64,000 nucleotides of DNA, taken from Xestospongia muta. Taxonomy: Eukaryota > Porifera > Demospongiae > Haplosclerida > Petrosiidae. The DNA lies in contig OY848920.1 of assembly GCA_963693285.1 (NCBI GenBank), positions 5,655,135-5,719,134 on the forward strand, given 5' to 3'. Under the pieces are notes generated by a model. That model had not been told where the DNA came from. It worked only from the letters and a program-made list of their open reading frames with translations, and did no database searches. Below are positions 42,752 to 53,475 of this stretch, piece by piece (position 1 is the first letter of the stretch; each line of letters begins with the position of its first letter). The position numbers and the translations under genes are program-made.

Positions 42752-45700
42752 TTTATACTCTTTATTAGTATATTTAAGACAGATAAACTTACTAAACTCT
42801 TTAGATCAGCTTATTTAACCAGTTTTCACAGTTAATTTATAATCTTTTTTATCTTTCAAAAAGCTCTAAACACTTTATTTTAGAGTTTAAACATATTTAG
42901 ACTACTTTATTAGTATATTTAAGACAGATAAACTTACTAAACTCTTTAGATCAGCTTATTTAACCAGTTTTCACAGTTAATTTCTAATCTTTTTTAACTT
43001 TCAAAAAGCTCTAAACACTATATTTTAGAGTTTTAACCAATTTAGACTACTTTATTAGTATATTTTAGAGAGATAAACTTACTAAACTCTTTAGATCAGC
43101 TTATTTAACCAGTTTTCACAGTTAATTTCTAATCTTTTTTAACTTTCAAAAAGCTCTAAACTCTTTATTTTAGAGTTTAACCTATTTAGACTACTTTATT
43201 AGTATATTTAAAACAGATAAACTTATTAAAGTCTTTAGTTCAGCTTATTTAACCAGTTTTCACCATTAATTTCTAATCTTTTTTAACTTTCAAAAAGCTC
43301 TAAACTCTTTATTTTAGAGTTTTAACCTATTTAGACTACTTTATCAGTTTATTTTAGAGAGATAAACTTACTAAACTCGTTAAATCAGGTTATTTAACCA
43401 GTTTTCACAGTTAATTTCTAATATTCTTTAACTTTCAAAAAGCTCAAATTCTTTATTTTAGACTTTTAACTTATTTAGACTACTTTATTAGTATATTTAA
43501 GACAGATAAACTTACTAAACTCTTTAGATCAGCTTATTTAACCAGTTTTCACAGTTAATTTCTAATATTTTTTAACTTTCATAAAGCTGTAAACTCTTTA
43601 TTTTAGGTTTTAACCTATTTAGACTACTTTATTAGTGTATTTAAGACAGATAAACTTACTAAACTCTTTAGATTAGCTTATTTAACCAGTTTTCACAGTT
43701 AATTTCTAATCTTTTTTAACTTTCAAAAAGCTCTAAACTCTTTATTTTAGAGTTTTAACCTATTTAGACTACTTTATGAGTATATTTAAGAGAGATAAAC
43801 TTACTAAACTCTTTAGATCAGCTTATGTAACCAGTTTTCACAGTTAATTTCTAATCTTTTTTAACTTTCAAAAAGCTCTAAACTCTTTTTTTTAGAGTTT
43901 TAACCTATTTAGACTACTTTATTAGTATATTTAAGACAGATAAACTTACTAAACTCTTTAGATCAGCTTATTTAACCAGTTTTCACAGTTAATTTCTAAT
44001 CTTTTTAACTTTCGAAAAGCTGCAAACACTCTATTTTAGAGTTTTAACCTATTTAGACTACTTTATTAGTATATTTAAGAGAGATAAACTTACTAAACTC
44101 TTTAGATCAGCTTATTTAACCAGTTTTCACCATTAATTTCTAATCTTTTTTAACTTTCAAAAAGCTCTAAACTCTTTTTTTTAGAGTTTTACCCTATTTA
44201 GACTACTTTATTAGTATATTTAAGAGAGATAAACTTACTAAACTCTTTAGATCAGCTTATTTAACCAGTTTTCACAGTTAATTTCTAATCTTTTTTAACT
44301 TTCAAAAAGCTCTAAACTCTTTATTTTAGAGTTTTAACTTATTTAGAGTACTTTATTAGTATATGTTAGAGAGATAAACTTACTAAACTCTTTAGATCAG
44401 CTTATTTAACCAGTTTTCACAGTTAATTTCTAATCTTTTTTAACTTTCAAAAAGCTCTAAACTCTTTATTTTTGAGATTTAACCTATGTAGACTACTTTA
44501 TTAGTATATTTAAGAGAGATAAACTTACTAAACTCTTTAGATCAGCTTATTTAACCAGTTTTCACACTTAATTTCTAATCTTTTTTAACTTTCAAAAAGC
44601 TCTAAACTCTTTATTTTAGAGTTTAACCTATTTAGACTACTTTATTAGTATATTTAAGAGAGATAAACTTACTAAACTCTTTGGATCAGCTTATATAACC
44701 AGTTTTCACAGTTAATTTATAATCTGTTTTAACTTTCAAAAAGCTCTAAACTCTTTATTTTAGAGTTTTAACCTATTTAGACTACTTTATTAGTATATTT
44801 ACGAGAGATAAACTTACTACACTCTTTAGTTCAGCTTATTTAACCAGTTTTCACAGTTAATTTCTAATCTTTTTTAACTTTCAAAAAGCTCTAAACTCTT
44901 TATTTTAGAGTTTTCACCTATTTAGACTACTTTATTAGTATATTTAAAACAGATAAACTTACTAAACTCTTTAGATCAGCTTAATTAACCAGTTTTCACA
45001 GTTAATTTCTAAACTTTTTTAACTTTCAAAAAGCTCGAAACACTTAATTTTAGAGTTTTAACCTATTTAGACTACTTTATTAGTAAATTTTAGAGAGATA
45101 AACTTACTAAACTCTTTAGATCTGCTTTTTAACCAGTTTTCACAGTTAATTTCTAATCTTTTTTAACTTTCAAAAAGCTCTAAACTCTTTATTTTAGAGT
45201 TTAACCTATTTAGACTACTTTATTAGTATATTTAAGAGAGATAAACTTACTAAACTCTTTGGATCAGCTTATATAACCAGTTTTCACAGTTAATTTATAA
45301 TCTGTTTTAACTTTCAAAAAGCTCTAAACTCTTTATTTTAGAGTTTTAACCTATTTAGACTACTTTATTAGTATATTTACGAGAGATAAACTTACTACAC
45401 TCTTTAGTTCAGCTTATTTAACCAGTTTTCACAGTTAATTTCTAATCTTTTTTAACTTTCAAAAAGCTCTAAACTCTTTATTTTAGAGTTTTCACCTATT
45501 TAGACTACTTTATTAGTATATTTAAAACAGATAAACTTACTAAACTCTTTAGATCAGCTTAATTAACCAGTTTTCACAGTTAATTTCTAAACTTTTTTAA
45601 CTTTCAAAAAGCTCGAAACACTTAATTTTAGAGTTTTAACCTATTTAGACTACTTTATTAGTAAATTTTAGAGAGATAAACTTACTAAACTCTTTAGATC

Positions 45701-46900
45701 AGCTTATTTAACCAGTTTTCACAGTTAATTTCTAATCTTTTTTAACTTTCAAAAAGCTCTAAACTCTTTATTTTAGAGTTTTAACCTATTTAGACTACTT
45801 TATTAGTATATTTTAGAGAGATTAACTTACTAAACTCTTTAGATCAGCTTATTTAACTAGTTTTCACAGTTAATTTCTAATATTTATTAACTTTCAAAAA
45901 GCTGTAAACTCTTTATTTTAGGGTTTTAACCTATTTAGACTACTTTATTAGTATATTTAAGAGAGATAAACTTACTAAACTCTTTAGATCAGCTTATTTA
46001 ACCAGTTTTCACAGTTAATTTCTAATCTTTTTTAAGTTTCAAAAAGCTCTAAACTCTTTATTTTAGAGTTTTAACCTATTTAGACTACTTTATTAGTATA
46101 TTTAAGAGAGATAAACTTACTAAACTCTTTAGATCAGCTTATGTAACCAGTTTTCACAGTTAATTTCTAATCTTTTTTAACTTTCAAAAGCTCTAAACTC
46201 TTTTTTTTAGAGTTTTAACCTATTTAGACTACTTTATTAGTATATTTTAGAGAAATAAACTTACTAAACTCTTTAGATCAGCTTATTTAACCAGTTTTCA
46301 CAGTTAATTTCTAATCTTTTTTAACTTTCAAAAAGCTCTAAACTCTTTATTTAGAGATTTAACTTATGTAGACTACTTTATTACTATATTTAAGAGAGAT
46401 AAACTTACTAAACTCTTTAGATCTGCTTTTTAACCAGTTTTCACAGTTAATTTCTAATATTTTTTAAGTTTCAAAAAGCTCTAAACTCTTTATTTTAGAG
46501 TTTAACCTATTTAGACTACTTTATTAGTATATTTAAGACAGATAAACTTACTAAACTCTTTAGATCAGCTTATTTAACCAGTTTTCACAGTTAATTTCTA
46601 ATCTTTTTTCACTTTCAAAAAGCTCTAAACACTTTATTTTAGAGTTTTAACCTATTTAGACTCTTTATTAGTACTAAACTCCTTAGATCAGCTTATTTAA
46701 CCAGTTTTCACAGTTAATTTCTAATCTTTTTTAACTTTCAAAAAGCTCTAAACACTTTATTTTAGAGTTTTAACCTATTTACACTACTTTATTAGTATAT
46801 TTTAGAGAGATAAACTTACTAAACTCTTTAGATCAGCTTATTTAACCAGTTTTCACAGTTAATTTCTAATCTTTATTTTAACTTTGAAACAGCTCTAAAC
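42752..46900 (+). repeat. Block repeated 11.64 kb downstream across the island
   Basis: Markers pair with 54391-58540 at a constant displacement: tttatactctttattag at 42752 and 54391, tttggatcagcttatataac at about 44680 and 56318 and again at about 45258 and 56896, and the deletion junction ttattagtactaaactcc at about 46666 and 58305. The 578-bp internal duplication (ttggatc at 44681 and 45259) is present in both copies, so it predates the larger duplication. Small differences occur, such as agaaataaac at 46241 against agagataaac. Confidence 0.8.
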
Positions 46901-49024
46901 TCTTTATTTTAGAGTTTTAACCTATTTAGACTACTTTATTAGTATATTTAAGACAGATAAACTTACTAAACTCTTTAGATCAGCTTATTTAACCAGTTTT
47001 CACAGTTAATTTCTAATCTTTTTTAACTTTCAAAAAGCTCTAAACACTTTATTTTAGAGTTTTAACCTATTTAGACTACTTTATTAGTATATTTAAGACA
47101 GACGAACATACTAAACTCTTTAGATCAGCTTATTTAACCAGTTTTCACAGTTAATTTCTAATCTTTTTTAACTTTCAAAAAGCTCTAAACACTTTATTTT
47201 AGAGTTTTAACCTATTTAGACTACTTTATTAGTATATTTTAGAGAGATAAACTTACTAAACTCTTTAGATCAGCTTTTTTAACCAGTTTTCACAGTTAAT
47301 TTCTAATCTTTTTTAACTTTCAAAAAGCTCTAAACTCTTTATTTTAGAGTTTTCACCTATTTAGACTACTTTATTAGTATATTTAAAACAGATAAACTTA
47401 CTAAACTCTTTAGATCAGCTTATTTAACCAGTTTTCACAGTTAATTTCTAAACTTTTTTAACTTTCAAAAAGCTCGAAACACTTAATTTTAGAGTTTTAA
47501 CCTATTTAGACTACTTTATTAGTAAATTTTAGAGAGATAAACTTACTAAACTCTTTAGATCAGCTTATTTAACCAGTTTTCACAGTTAATTTCTAATCTT
47601 TTTTAACTTTCAAAAAGCTCTAAACTCTTTATTTTAGAGTTTTAACCTATTTAGACTACTTTATTAGTATATTTTAGAGAGATTAACTTACTAAACTCTT
47701 TAGATCAGCTTATTTAACTAGTTTTCACAGTTAATTTCTAATATTTATTAACTTTCAAAAAGCTGTAAACTCTTTATTTTAGGGTTTTAACCTATTTAGA
47801 CTACTTTATTAGTATATTTAAGAGAGATAAACTTACTAAACTCTTTAGATCAGCTTATTTAACCAGTTTTCACAGTTAATTTCTAATCTTTTTTAAGTTT
47901 CAAAAAGCTCTAAACTCTTTATTTTAGAGTTTTAACCTATTTAGACTACTTTATTAGTATATTTAAGACAGATAAACTTACTAAACTCTTTAGATCAGCT
48001 TATGTAACCAATTTTCACAGTTAATTTCTAATCTTTTTTAACTTTCAAAAAGCTCTAAACTCTTTTTTTTAGAGTTTTAACCTATTTAGACTACTTTATT
48101 AGTATATTTTAGAGAGATAAACTTACTAAACTCTTTAGATCAGCTTATTTAACCAGTTTTCACAGTTAATTTCTAATCTTTTTTAACTTTCAAAAAGCTC
48201 TAAACTCTTTATTTAGAGATTTAACTTATGTAGACTACTTTATTACTATATTTAAGAGAGATAAACTTACTAAACTCTTTAGATCTGCTTTTTAACCAGT
48301 TTTCACAGTTAATTTCTAATATTTTTTAAGTTTCAAAAAGCTCTAAACTCTTTATTTTAGAGTTTAACCTATTTAGACTACTTTATTAGTATATTTAAGA
48401 CAGATAAACTTACTAAACTCTTTAGATCAGCTTATTTAACCAGTTTTCACAGTTAATTTCTAATCTTTTTTCACTTTCAAAAAGCTCTAAACACTTTATT
48501 TTAGAGTTTTAACCTATTTAGACTCTTTATTAGTACTAAACTCCTTAGATCAGCTTATTTAACCAGTTTTCACAGTTAATTTCTAATCTTTTTTAACTTT
48601 CAAAAAGCTCTAAACACTTTATTTTAGAGTTTTAACCTATTTACACTACTTTATTAGTATATTTTAGAGAGATAAACTTACTAAACTCTTTAGATCAGCT
48701 TATTTAACCAGTTTTCACAGTTAATTTCTAATCTTTATTTTAACTTTGAAACAGCTCTAAACTCTTTATTTTAGAGTTTTAACCTATTTAGACTACTTTA
48801 TTAGTATATTTAAGACAGATAAACTTACTAAACTCTTTAGATCAGCTTATTTAACCAGTTTTCACAGTTAATTTATAATCTTTTTTATCTTTCAAAAAGC
48901 TCTAAACACTTTATTTTAGAGTTTTAACCTATTTAGACTACTTTATTAGTATATTTAACACAGACGAACATACTAAACTCTTTAGATCAGCTTATTTAAC
49001 CAGTTTTCACAGTTAATTTCTAAT
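46400..49024 (+). repeat. 1,862-bp higher-order repeat running up to the island
   Basis: Thirteen monomers minus a deletion. The junction ttattagtactaaactcc, which lacks 21 bp of a normal monomer (from atatttaag to ataaactt), occurs at about 46666 and 1,862 bp later. Marker tttattttaactttgaaaca follows at about 46870 and 48734. The second copy is cut at 49024 by the island. Confidence 0.8.
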
Positions 49025-50443
49025 GCAAAAGAAGAGAAGACTCGTGTACTTATAGCTAAAGAAACCAAGTAATATTACTTGCCATGCATATATTTCATTT
49101 ATTTTTAAAATAATAGATTTTGTGTTCGTTTTGTTGCTGACAGTGTGTTCATCATAAGTTATGCCTTTTGAACACTCCATTAGTGGTTTTGTATTTTAAC
49201 ATTTTGATATCTCTAATATATTTTTCATAAGCATGGTAGTGTTCAATATATAGGTATGTCCTGAAGGAAATGGCTGCTCCCATAGGGATTAAGAACTACC
49301 TAAATTTCAATCCACATCAGTACTAAATCTTAGTGAAGTAATACCTCAAACGAAAAATAACATGTGACAGTTCAAAGAACAGGATGAAATTATTTATAGT
49401 AGATGTACATTTGGATCATAGATAGTAAAGTGGACAAAAGACTTGCATTCAGACAAAGTGAACAATTGTGTAGACAACTTGAGTGACAATATGACACAGT
49501 AAGTAAAGGAGTGGGACAGAGGGTTACATTAGGGCACAGTAAAGAAGTGAATACATAGAATGATAGGGCAGTTTCGTAATATAAGAAACAATTGCCAGGA
49601 AGACTACTATAACTTAAGACATAGTACACTAATTGGAGAGTAAGCAGAAGCTAATTGTTGTTTAAAGATTAATTCTCAATTTACAGAAGTTATCAACTTC
49701 AGCTTTAAGCGGTCATGCACACCCAATTTGAAGGGCTCTGCAGTTAAATTAGGCAAGTTAGTTTCATTTCTCACTCTTTAGAATCCACACAACAATATTC
49801 AACGAGAAGTGGATGTAACTGTAGGGAAGGAGAAAAAAAATGCCACAAAATTTAATAAAAAGACTAGATATCAGATCTATATAAGAAAACAGAGTTTGAA
49901 CAGCAGATACAAAATTGACTTTAAATGTTAGACTTCATGTTCACTACACTTGCTATGAGAACGTAGCACTCCTTATTTTTAAAGAAATCAAAACTCAATA
50001 AAGGCTACAAAAGATGGTTTAATTCCATGTGTCATTCAGACATGGATTATATAGTTGCTGACAGATATAGTTTTATGTCAAGGGAATATTAAATCGGAGC
50101 AAAAGGACTTTTTTGGAGTACAAGTAGACAATATTAGACAATATGAACATATGCACTTCAGGAAGATAGTGAAAATGAATGCAATATTAGAGGACTGCAT
50201 AGAGTAGTGATATTTTTGAACACATTGAAAAGAAACACAGTGGACGAAATTGCTTACATTAGAAGACCGAACAGTAGTTAAAATACAATTGATGTAAGGC
50301 TTTCAGTAGGACATTGTGGTCAAAAATGTTATATAAAGATGAATTGTTAGATTTCTGCACAACAAATATAAGAGTCATATTGAAAAATAATAAACAGGAG
50401 AATGACATTAAAACAACTGAAGGTCTTCTCCTATCAGAAGTGA
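49025..50443. other. Non-coding part of the island, nothing recognised
   Basis: AT-rich single-copy-looking sequence. Short loose echoes of gacaat/gacagt/tacatta recur between about 49430 and 50280 (for example tagacaatattagacaatat near 50130), but no clean tandem period is visible. The longest reading frame (minus strand, 49390-49629) is Cys/Ser/Leu-rich low complexity, without splice signals or a recognisable family, so I do not call it. Confidence 0.5.
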
Positions 50444-51040
50444 TATATAGAGCATAGTCTTACAACTCTGGGTGAAGGACCAGGTGTAGAAGAATCTACT
50501 GAATCTGAAGTGCTGCCTAGAAGCATGTCCATTGAAGCCAGCATATCACACGCACAGAGGAATGCTCAAACACAAGTAAAGCCAAAAACAAGTTTTAAGG
50601 GTGAGTGCACACTACAGACAAGTACTTGTGCTTATAAGCACTTTATACACATTTTTTTAAATACGTAAAGGTATTTAATTTCATGTACAAGCACTTATGC
50701 TTGAGCACTTTATAACATTATAACTTTATAACATATAGCATTAGCACTTCAATTAGTACTTTAAAGGATTTATAACCACCTTCTTAAGCACAAAGAGTTC
50801 AAGTTCGTGTCTATACTTCACACATTTTTACTTATCATGTCTAAATTGTACATAAGAGAACTAAAATTGCAATAACAATGTGTATGAAATGTTTGTATAT
50901 ATATTATACAGATTACATTAGGAACCTCATACAGGAAACAATGGAATTATGTGTACATGGTGGTTCTACTGTTACTGCATACACAGCACCAGAGCCACTC
51001 TGCAGTGGTTATGCAAGACCTGAAAAAGGAAGTGCAATAA
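50444..51040 (+). CDS. Candidate two-exon 3' gene fragment, family unknown
   Basis: An open stretch from 50444 to 50600 encodes a mixed-composition peptide (includes GPGVEESTESEVLPRSMSIE). It ends at a strong donor, ttttaagg followed by gtgagtgc at 50601, with one base of a split codon. A possible acceptor (tacattag, 50921) starts a second exon at 50922 whose phase fits. That exon reads on for 39 codons, with a hydrophobic stretch (YVYMVVLLLL) and a basic/acidic end (MQDLKKEVQ), to taa at 51038-51040. The 5' end is not found: the first exon is open only back to a tga at 50441, and possible acceptors lie near 50450 and 50458. I do not recognise the protein. Splice-phase agreement and composition are the only support; the second-exon acceptor lacks a good pyrimidine tract, and another frame is also open there (50878-51066). 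It could be chance. Confidence 0.27.
50618..50714. repeat. Diverged direct repeat containing a 14-bp palindrome
   Basis: acaagtacttgtgcttataa at 50618 and acaagcacttatgcttgagc at 50687 begin two related copies of about 28 bp, 69 bp apart, each continuing into gcactttata. The first contains the perfect palindrome gtgcttataagcac (50628-50641). The pair lies in the possible intron of the plus-strand candidate gene. It may be the remnant of a small hairpin-type element. Confidence 0.55.
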
Positions 51041-51122
51041 GGGGTCATAAAAGTAGATATCATTGATTCAAAGTATTTGATAACTTATGATCTGTTAATA
51101 ATCATATACAATATAACTATGT

Positions 51123-51798
51123 TCACAAGTCCGGATATTGGAATCCAGCATAACTTGCTAAGGGAAAAGCAGATCTTATTTTATTTACTGCACAACTTGG
51201 CAAGACTCTCCTCATATTTCTGCCACGCCAATCCCAGCACCATGATATCAATTGGTAATAAGAAGTGAACCAATAATTCCTAAAAATTGTACATGTACAT
51301 AGATTTCACATGTGCATTCTGATAGTAGCATTGTTGGAACACTTACTCATGAACAGTTTCCCTGATGGTTCACAATAGCGTTGCCTGTAACTGAAGTATG
51401 CTGCTTGGATCACCTATACTTTGAGACACCAGCCTCAAAACCACTATGATCAGTGATACAATCTATTTGACTCTCGCTCATTAACATTTTCTGACAGATT
51501 GTATCTATCTCACAACAGCAAATGCACTCCTTGCTGGTAGGCATTTCTCTACAGTGCCCACACTGACACCTACAAAACAAACAACTAGATAGCAGGCTAC
51601 ATCCCATTAGAAGCTCATAGTAAAGAAGAAAGCACAACGATTTTATTCTTACCAATCAGTGTTGTTAAGTCTTCCTTCATCTTATGACCCTTCATCAGTA
51701 TTAAAAGATCCAGCAGATGGATCACTATGACTAGCTAGGGGCTCAAACTGGTAGGATTCAATAGTTTCAAAAGAACTCTCATCTGATTCTAAACCCGA
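51123..51798 (-). pseudogene. P2X7 C-terminal-domain-like gene, disrupted
   Basis: Three exons read from right to left. Exon a, 51798-51653, is Ser/Glu-rich with ETIESYQFEP, like the conserved tyrosine-phenylalanine-glutamate-proline motif ahead of this domain in invertebrate relatives. Intron 51652-51570 is 83 bp, GT-AG. Exon b, 51569-51347, holds the cysteine cluster NTDWCQCGHCREMPT (joined across the intron), ECICCCEID and CITDHSGFEAG, then VIQAAYFSYRQRYCEPSG in another frame. Exon c, 51279-51123, holds SYYQLISWCWDW, RRVLPSCAVNKIRSAFP and GFQYPDL, then tga. This order matches the P2RX7 C-terminal (ballast) domain, whose cysteines bind zinc in mammalian P2X7; here it stands without channel segments, as is common in invertebrates. 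Lesions: in-frame taa at 51682-51684, a one-base loss near 51411-51425, and a strong donor at 51346 in the wrong phase for exon c. A first exon with ATG was not found. Assembly error at one site is possible, at three less so. Confidence 0.8.
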
Positions 51799-52340
51799 CT
51801 GTTCAAATGATGAGAATGAGCAGGAAAGGCATAGATCATTGAACTATCATCAGAAGCGTTCTGTGAGCTACCTAAACAAGACAGTACACTGACATTACTA
51901 CGTGGCCACGCCCTATCTAGACCACAACAGGAAGACAGCCTGGTAGGGTGGAGACAGGGTGAAATAAACCCCTCTGTTTCTCCATGAAGAAAGGAGAAAA
52001 AAATTTCAAATTTTTTCATGAGGTATAAATTACTCAAGAAATAAAATGCATCAATAAAAAACTTTCATAATTATGTTGCATGCCACCCTCCTTTTAAGTT
52101 TGATAACATATAAGGTTATTAGTTTCAGGAATTTTATTGAGTTATTTGATATGCATGGTGATTGTTATGTATGTAAATTATACATGTATACATTATGATA
52201 ATAATATTGTATGTACATATATGTATATATCAGACACATAATCTGTATGTAATTAGAGTGTGTGCATGTTATAATGAAATACTTGTAGAAAAAGATATGT
52301 CAATCCTTTGGGTCAATGATATACATAACGTCTTGCATGA
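51799..52340. other. Intergenic stretch between the two minus-strand genes
   Basis: No gene called, although the missing 5' exon of the P2X7-C-like gene should lie here. On the minus strand, two possible acceptors occur, one ending ctgtcttgtttag near 51872 and one ending catcatttgaacag at 51799; the second starts exon a in phase 0. A GC-richer patch at 51900-51990 contains the palindrome cgtggccacg (51901-51910). A simple AT stretch with tacatgtatacat and gtacatatatgtatatat spans 52165-52230. Confidence 0.5.
52133..52138 (-). other. Likely poly(A) signal AATAAA of the four-span gene
   Basis: Minus-strand AATAAA (plus-strand tttatt) lies 203 nt past the tga of the four-membrane-span gene and upstream of the P2X7-C-like copy. 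It is the first canonical hexamer I found downstream of that stop. Confidence 0.45.
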
Positions 52341-53133
52341 TCACAATGAATTCTCTTTGTATGCTAACTGTATTGTTAAAATAGTAAGAATTGAACTTAG
52401 AACGAGCATCAAAAGGGCAAGGCCTGCAAGAACCTATATAGAAAGTTATATGTCATTTATAAGTGCATGGATATAACAATAAAATCTGTTTATACAATTT
52501 ACAATTTAATATACATACATTAACCATTTAGCTTTAGTAGCTGTGGTATACCATTATACTTACTATAGATGCTGTGATTAATTTAAGAACACCGACATTG
52601 CACTCAAAGTTCAGATGTTTTCTAAAATATCAAAACATAATTTTTTATTATTCTGTATTTTAGATACTTACAATGATTGACATGTAACACCCCATCCTGA
52701 ACTAAGAACAATGGCAGCAGTAATAGCAAATATAATGGAAATAAGTAGAATGCTAAATTCTACTCTCCAAATGTATTTGCTCCTGTAATAGGATAATTCA
52801 AATTAGCTTATAGTTAGTATTGACACTGTTTTTAAATAGTTATAGACTGACTTACTCTTTGATTATAGAAGTCATCTTTAATATAATTATAATGACCAAT
52901 ATTATCAGACCAAGTGCAGCCAACACTTCTCCACCAATTGCAAATACACATGGAAATTTACTTGAATGACTAGTGTAATATAAAGGACAACTTTGCCCTC
53001 TTGTAAAATTATTGGAATGAGAAAAATTACTTCCAAGTCCAAAAAGACCAGCTGATGTTAAAAGAAGACCTATGGTTATGACATGTAGAATACGCAGCCA
53101 TTTTTGCAATGAAACCTTCTGTGGAACTGCCAT
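52341..53133 (-). CDS. Four-exon gene for a 179-aa four-span membrane protein
   Basis: Exons 53133-52856, 52782-52672, 52621-52564 and 52433-52341 join into 540 nt, 179 codons plus tga. All three introns (73, 50 and 130 bp) are GT-AG, with donors gtaagt, gtaagt and gtaagt, and every phase matches. The start ATG at 53133 has a at -3 and g at +4; no upstream in-frame ATG exists in the reading frame, which opens at a TTG. Membrane segments lie at about residues 13-33 (RILHVITIGLLLTSAGLFGLG), 62-85, 101-123 and 148-172. The first outer loop (34-61) has two N-glycosylation sites (N36, N42) and cysteines C49 and C62. The second (124-145) has C127 and C137. Short charged ends should face the cytoplasm. 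The topology resembles small tetraspan/MARVEL/claudin-like proteins, but I see no family signature, so function is unknown. No lesion is visible, unlike its neighbour. Confidence 0.85.
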
Positions 53134-53475
53134 ATTTACGTTAACTGAACCAAACAAACTGAACAATCAAACAAATATTTTTAGTTTATTTATATAGCTT
53201 GAGTTGGTCACTTTAATTGTCTTTGAGAAGTCTTGGGAAACATTATAACCTAATTAACAACACACATATGTACATAATTACAATTGAGTTTAGTTATTGT
53301 ATTTAGTATATTGTTGTTACCATGTGACCTACAGTGCAAATAAGCTATATGTAGGTATATACATTTACACATAATTACTATTGGAATGTGTATCCCAAGT
53401 ATGGAAGAGACAAATTTACCACACTGCGTTGTCTGCCACTATAATATTTTGGGAATATATGAGGAATGTAGGGTG
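53134..53475. other. 5' flank of the four-span gene up to the satellite
   Basis: Only 342 bp of unique DNA separate the start codon from satellite. Apart from the possible TATA box I see no motif or reading frame. The gene's promoter must fit in this space or depend on satellite DNA. Confidence 0.5.
53187..53196 (-). promoter_or_regulatory. Possible TATA box of the four-span gene
   Basis: Minus-strand tatataaata ends 53 bp upstream of the chosen ATG. With the usual spacing, transcription would begin near 53160, giving a 5' leader of about 25-30 nt. AT-rich surroundings make chance matches common. Confidence 0.3.

Larger units (their letters stand above)
1..49024 (+). repeat. 145-bp AT-rich satellite array, left part
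   Basis: About 338 head-to-tail monomers. Starts of the motif ttagatcagcttatttaacc at 1, 145, 290, 435 and 580 fix the period at 145 bp (single-base indels give 144-146). The consensus contains, in order, ttagatcagcttatttaacc, agttttcacagttaatttct, aatcttttttaactttcaaa, aagctctaaactctttattt, tagagttttaacctatttag, actactttattagtatattt and aagagagataaacttactaa, then actct. It has 34 G/C in 145 positions and no CpG. All copies share one orientation. Most variation is single substitutions plus length change in the T run at monomer positions 45-50. No open reading frame persists through the monomers. A monomer close to nucleosome-core length is typical of pericentromeric or centromeric satellites, but location in the chromosome cannot be seen here. 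Confidence 0.98.
49025..53475. other. 4,451-bp non-satellite insertion in the array
   Basis: The satellite stops after monomer position 43 (ttaatttctaat, 49024) and resumes at monomer position 49 (ttaactttcaaaaag, 53476), in the same orientation and almost the same phase. The paralogous stretch at 58798-58812 reads ctaatcttttttaac without interruption. The island therefore replaces five bases (c and four t). The island ends (gcaaaagaagagaag and gaatgtagggtg) show no terminal inverted repeat, no target-site duplication and no Helitron-type end. It holds intron-bearing genes, so it is DNA-derived rather than a processed RNA copy. Confidence 0.95.

Noticed and set aside
1..49024. CRISPR array or bacterial repeat
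   Set aside because: Direct 145-bp units with no spacers, very low G+C, and spliced genes next to them; this is eukaryotic satellite.
1..49024. CENP-B box in the monomer
   Set aside because: The box needs two CpG and a G-rich end; the consensus has no CpG and nothing similar.
49390..49629. 79-codon minus-strand reading frame
   Set aside because: Low-complexity Cys/Ser/Leu peptide in AT-rich DNA, no splice signals, no family match I recognise.
51077..51268. 63-codon plus-strand reading frame
   Set aside because: Antisense to exon c of the P2X7-C-like copy, where the minus strand has clear family motifs.
51410..51655. 81-codon minus-strand frame as a single-exon gene
   Set aside because: Its first third is intron 51652-51570. 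The true reading enters at the acceptor at 51570, and the frame ends at a frameshift, not a natural stop.
51789..52037. 82-codon minus-strand reading frame
   Set aside because: It covers intergenic and intron sequence in a different frame from exon a; part of it is the pyrimidine tract of the exon a acceptor.
52195..52476. 93-codon plus-strand reading frame
   Set aside because: It is antisense to exon 4 of the four-span gene, which is supported by splice phase and a membrane segment.
49025..53475. Helitron or DNA transposon carrying captured genes
   Set aside because: No terminal inverted repeat, no target duplication, no TC start with CTRR end, no transposase or helicase sequence.
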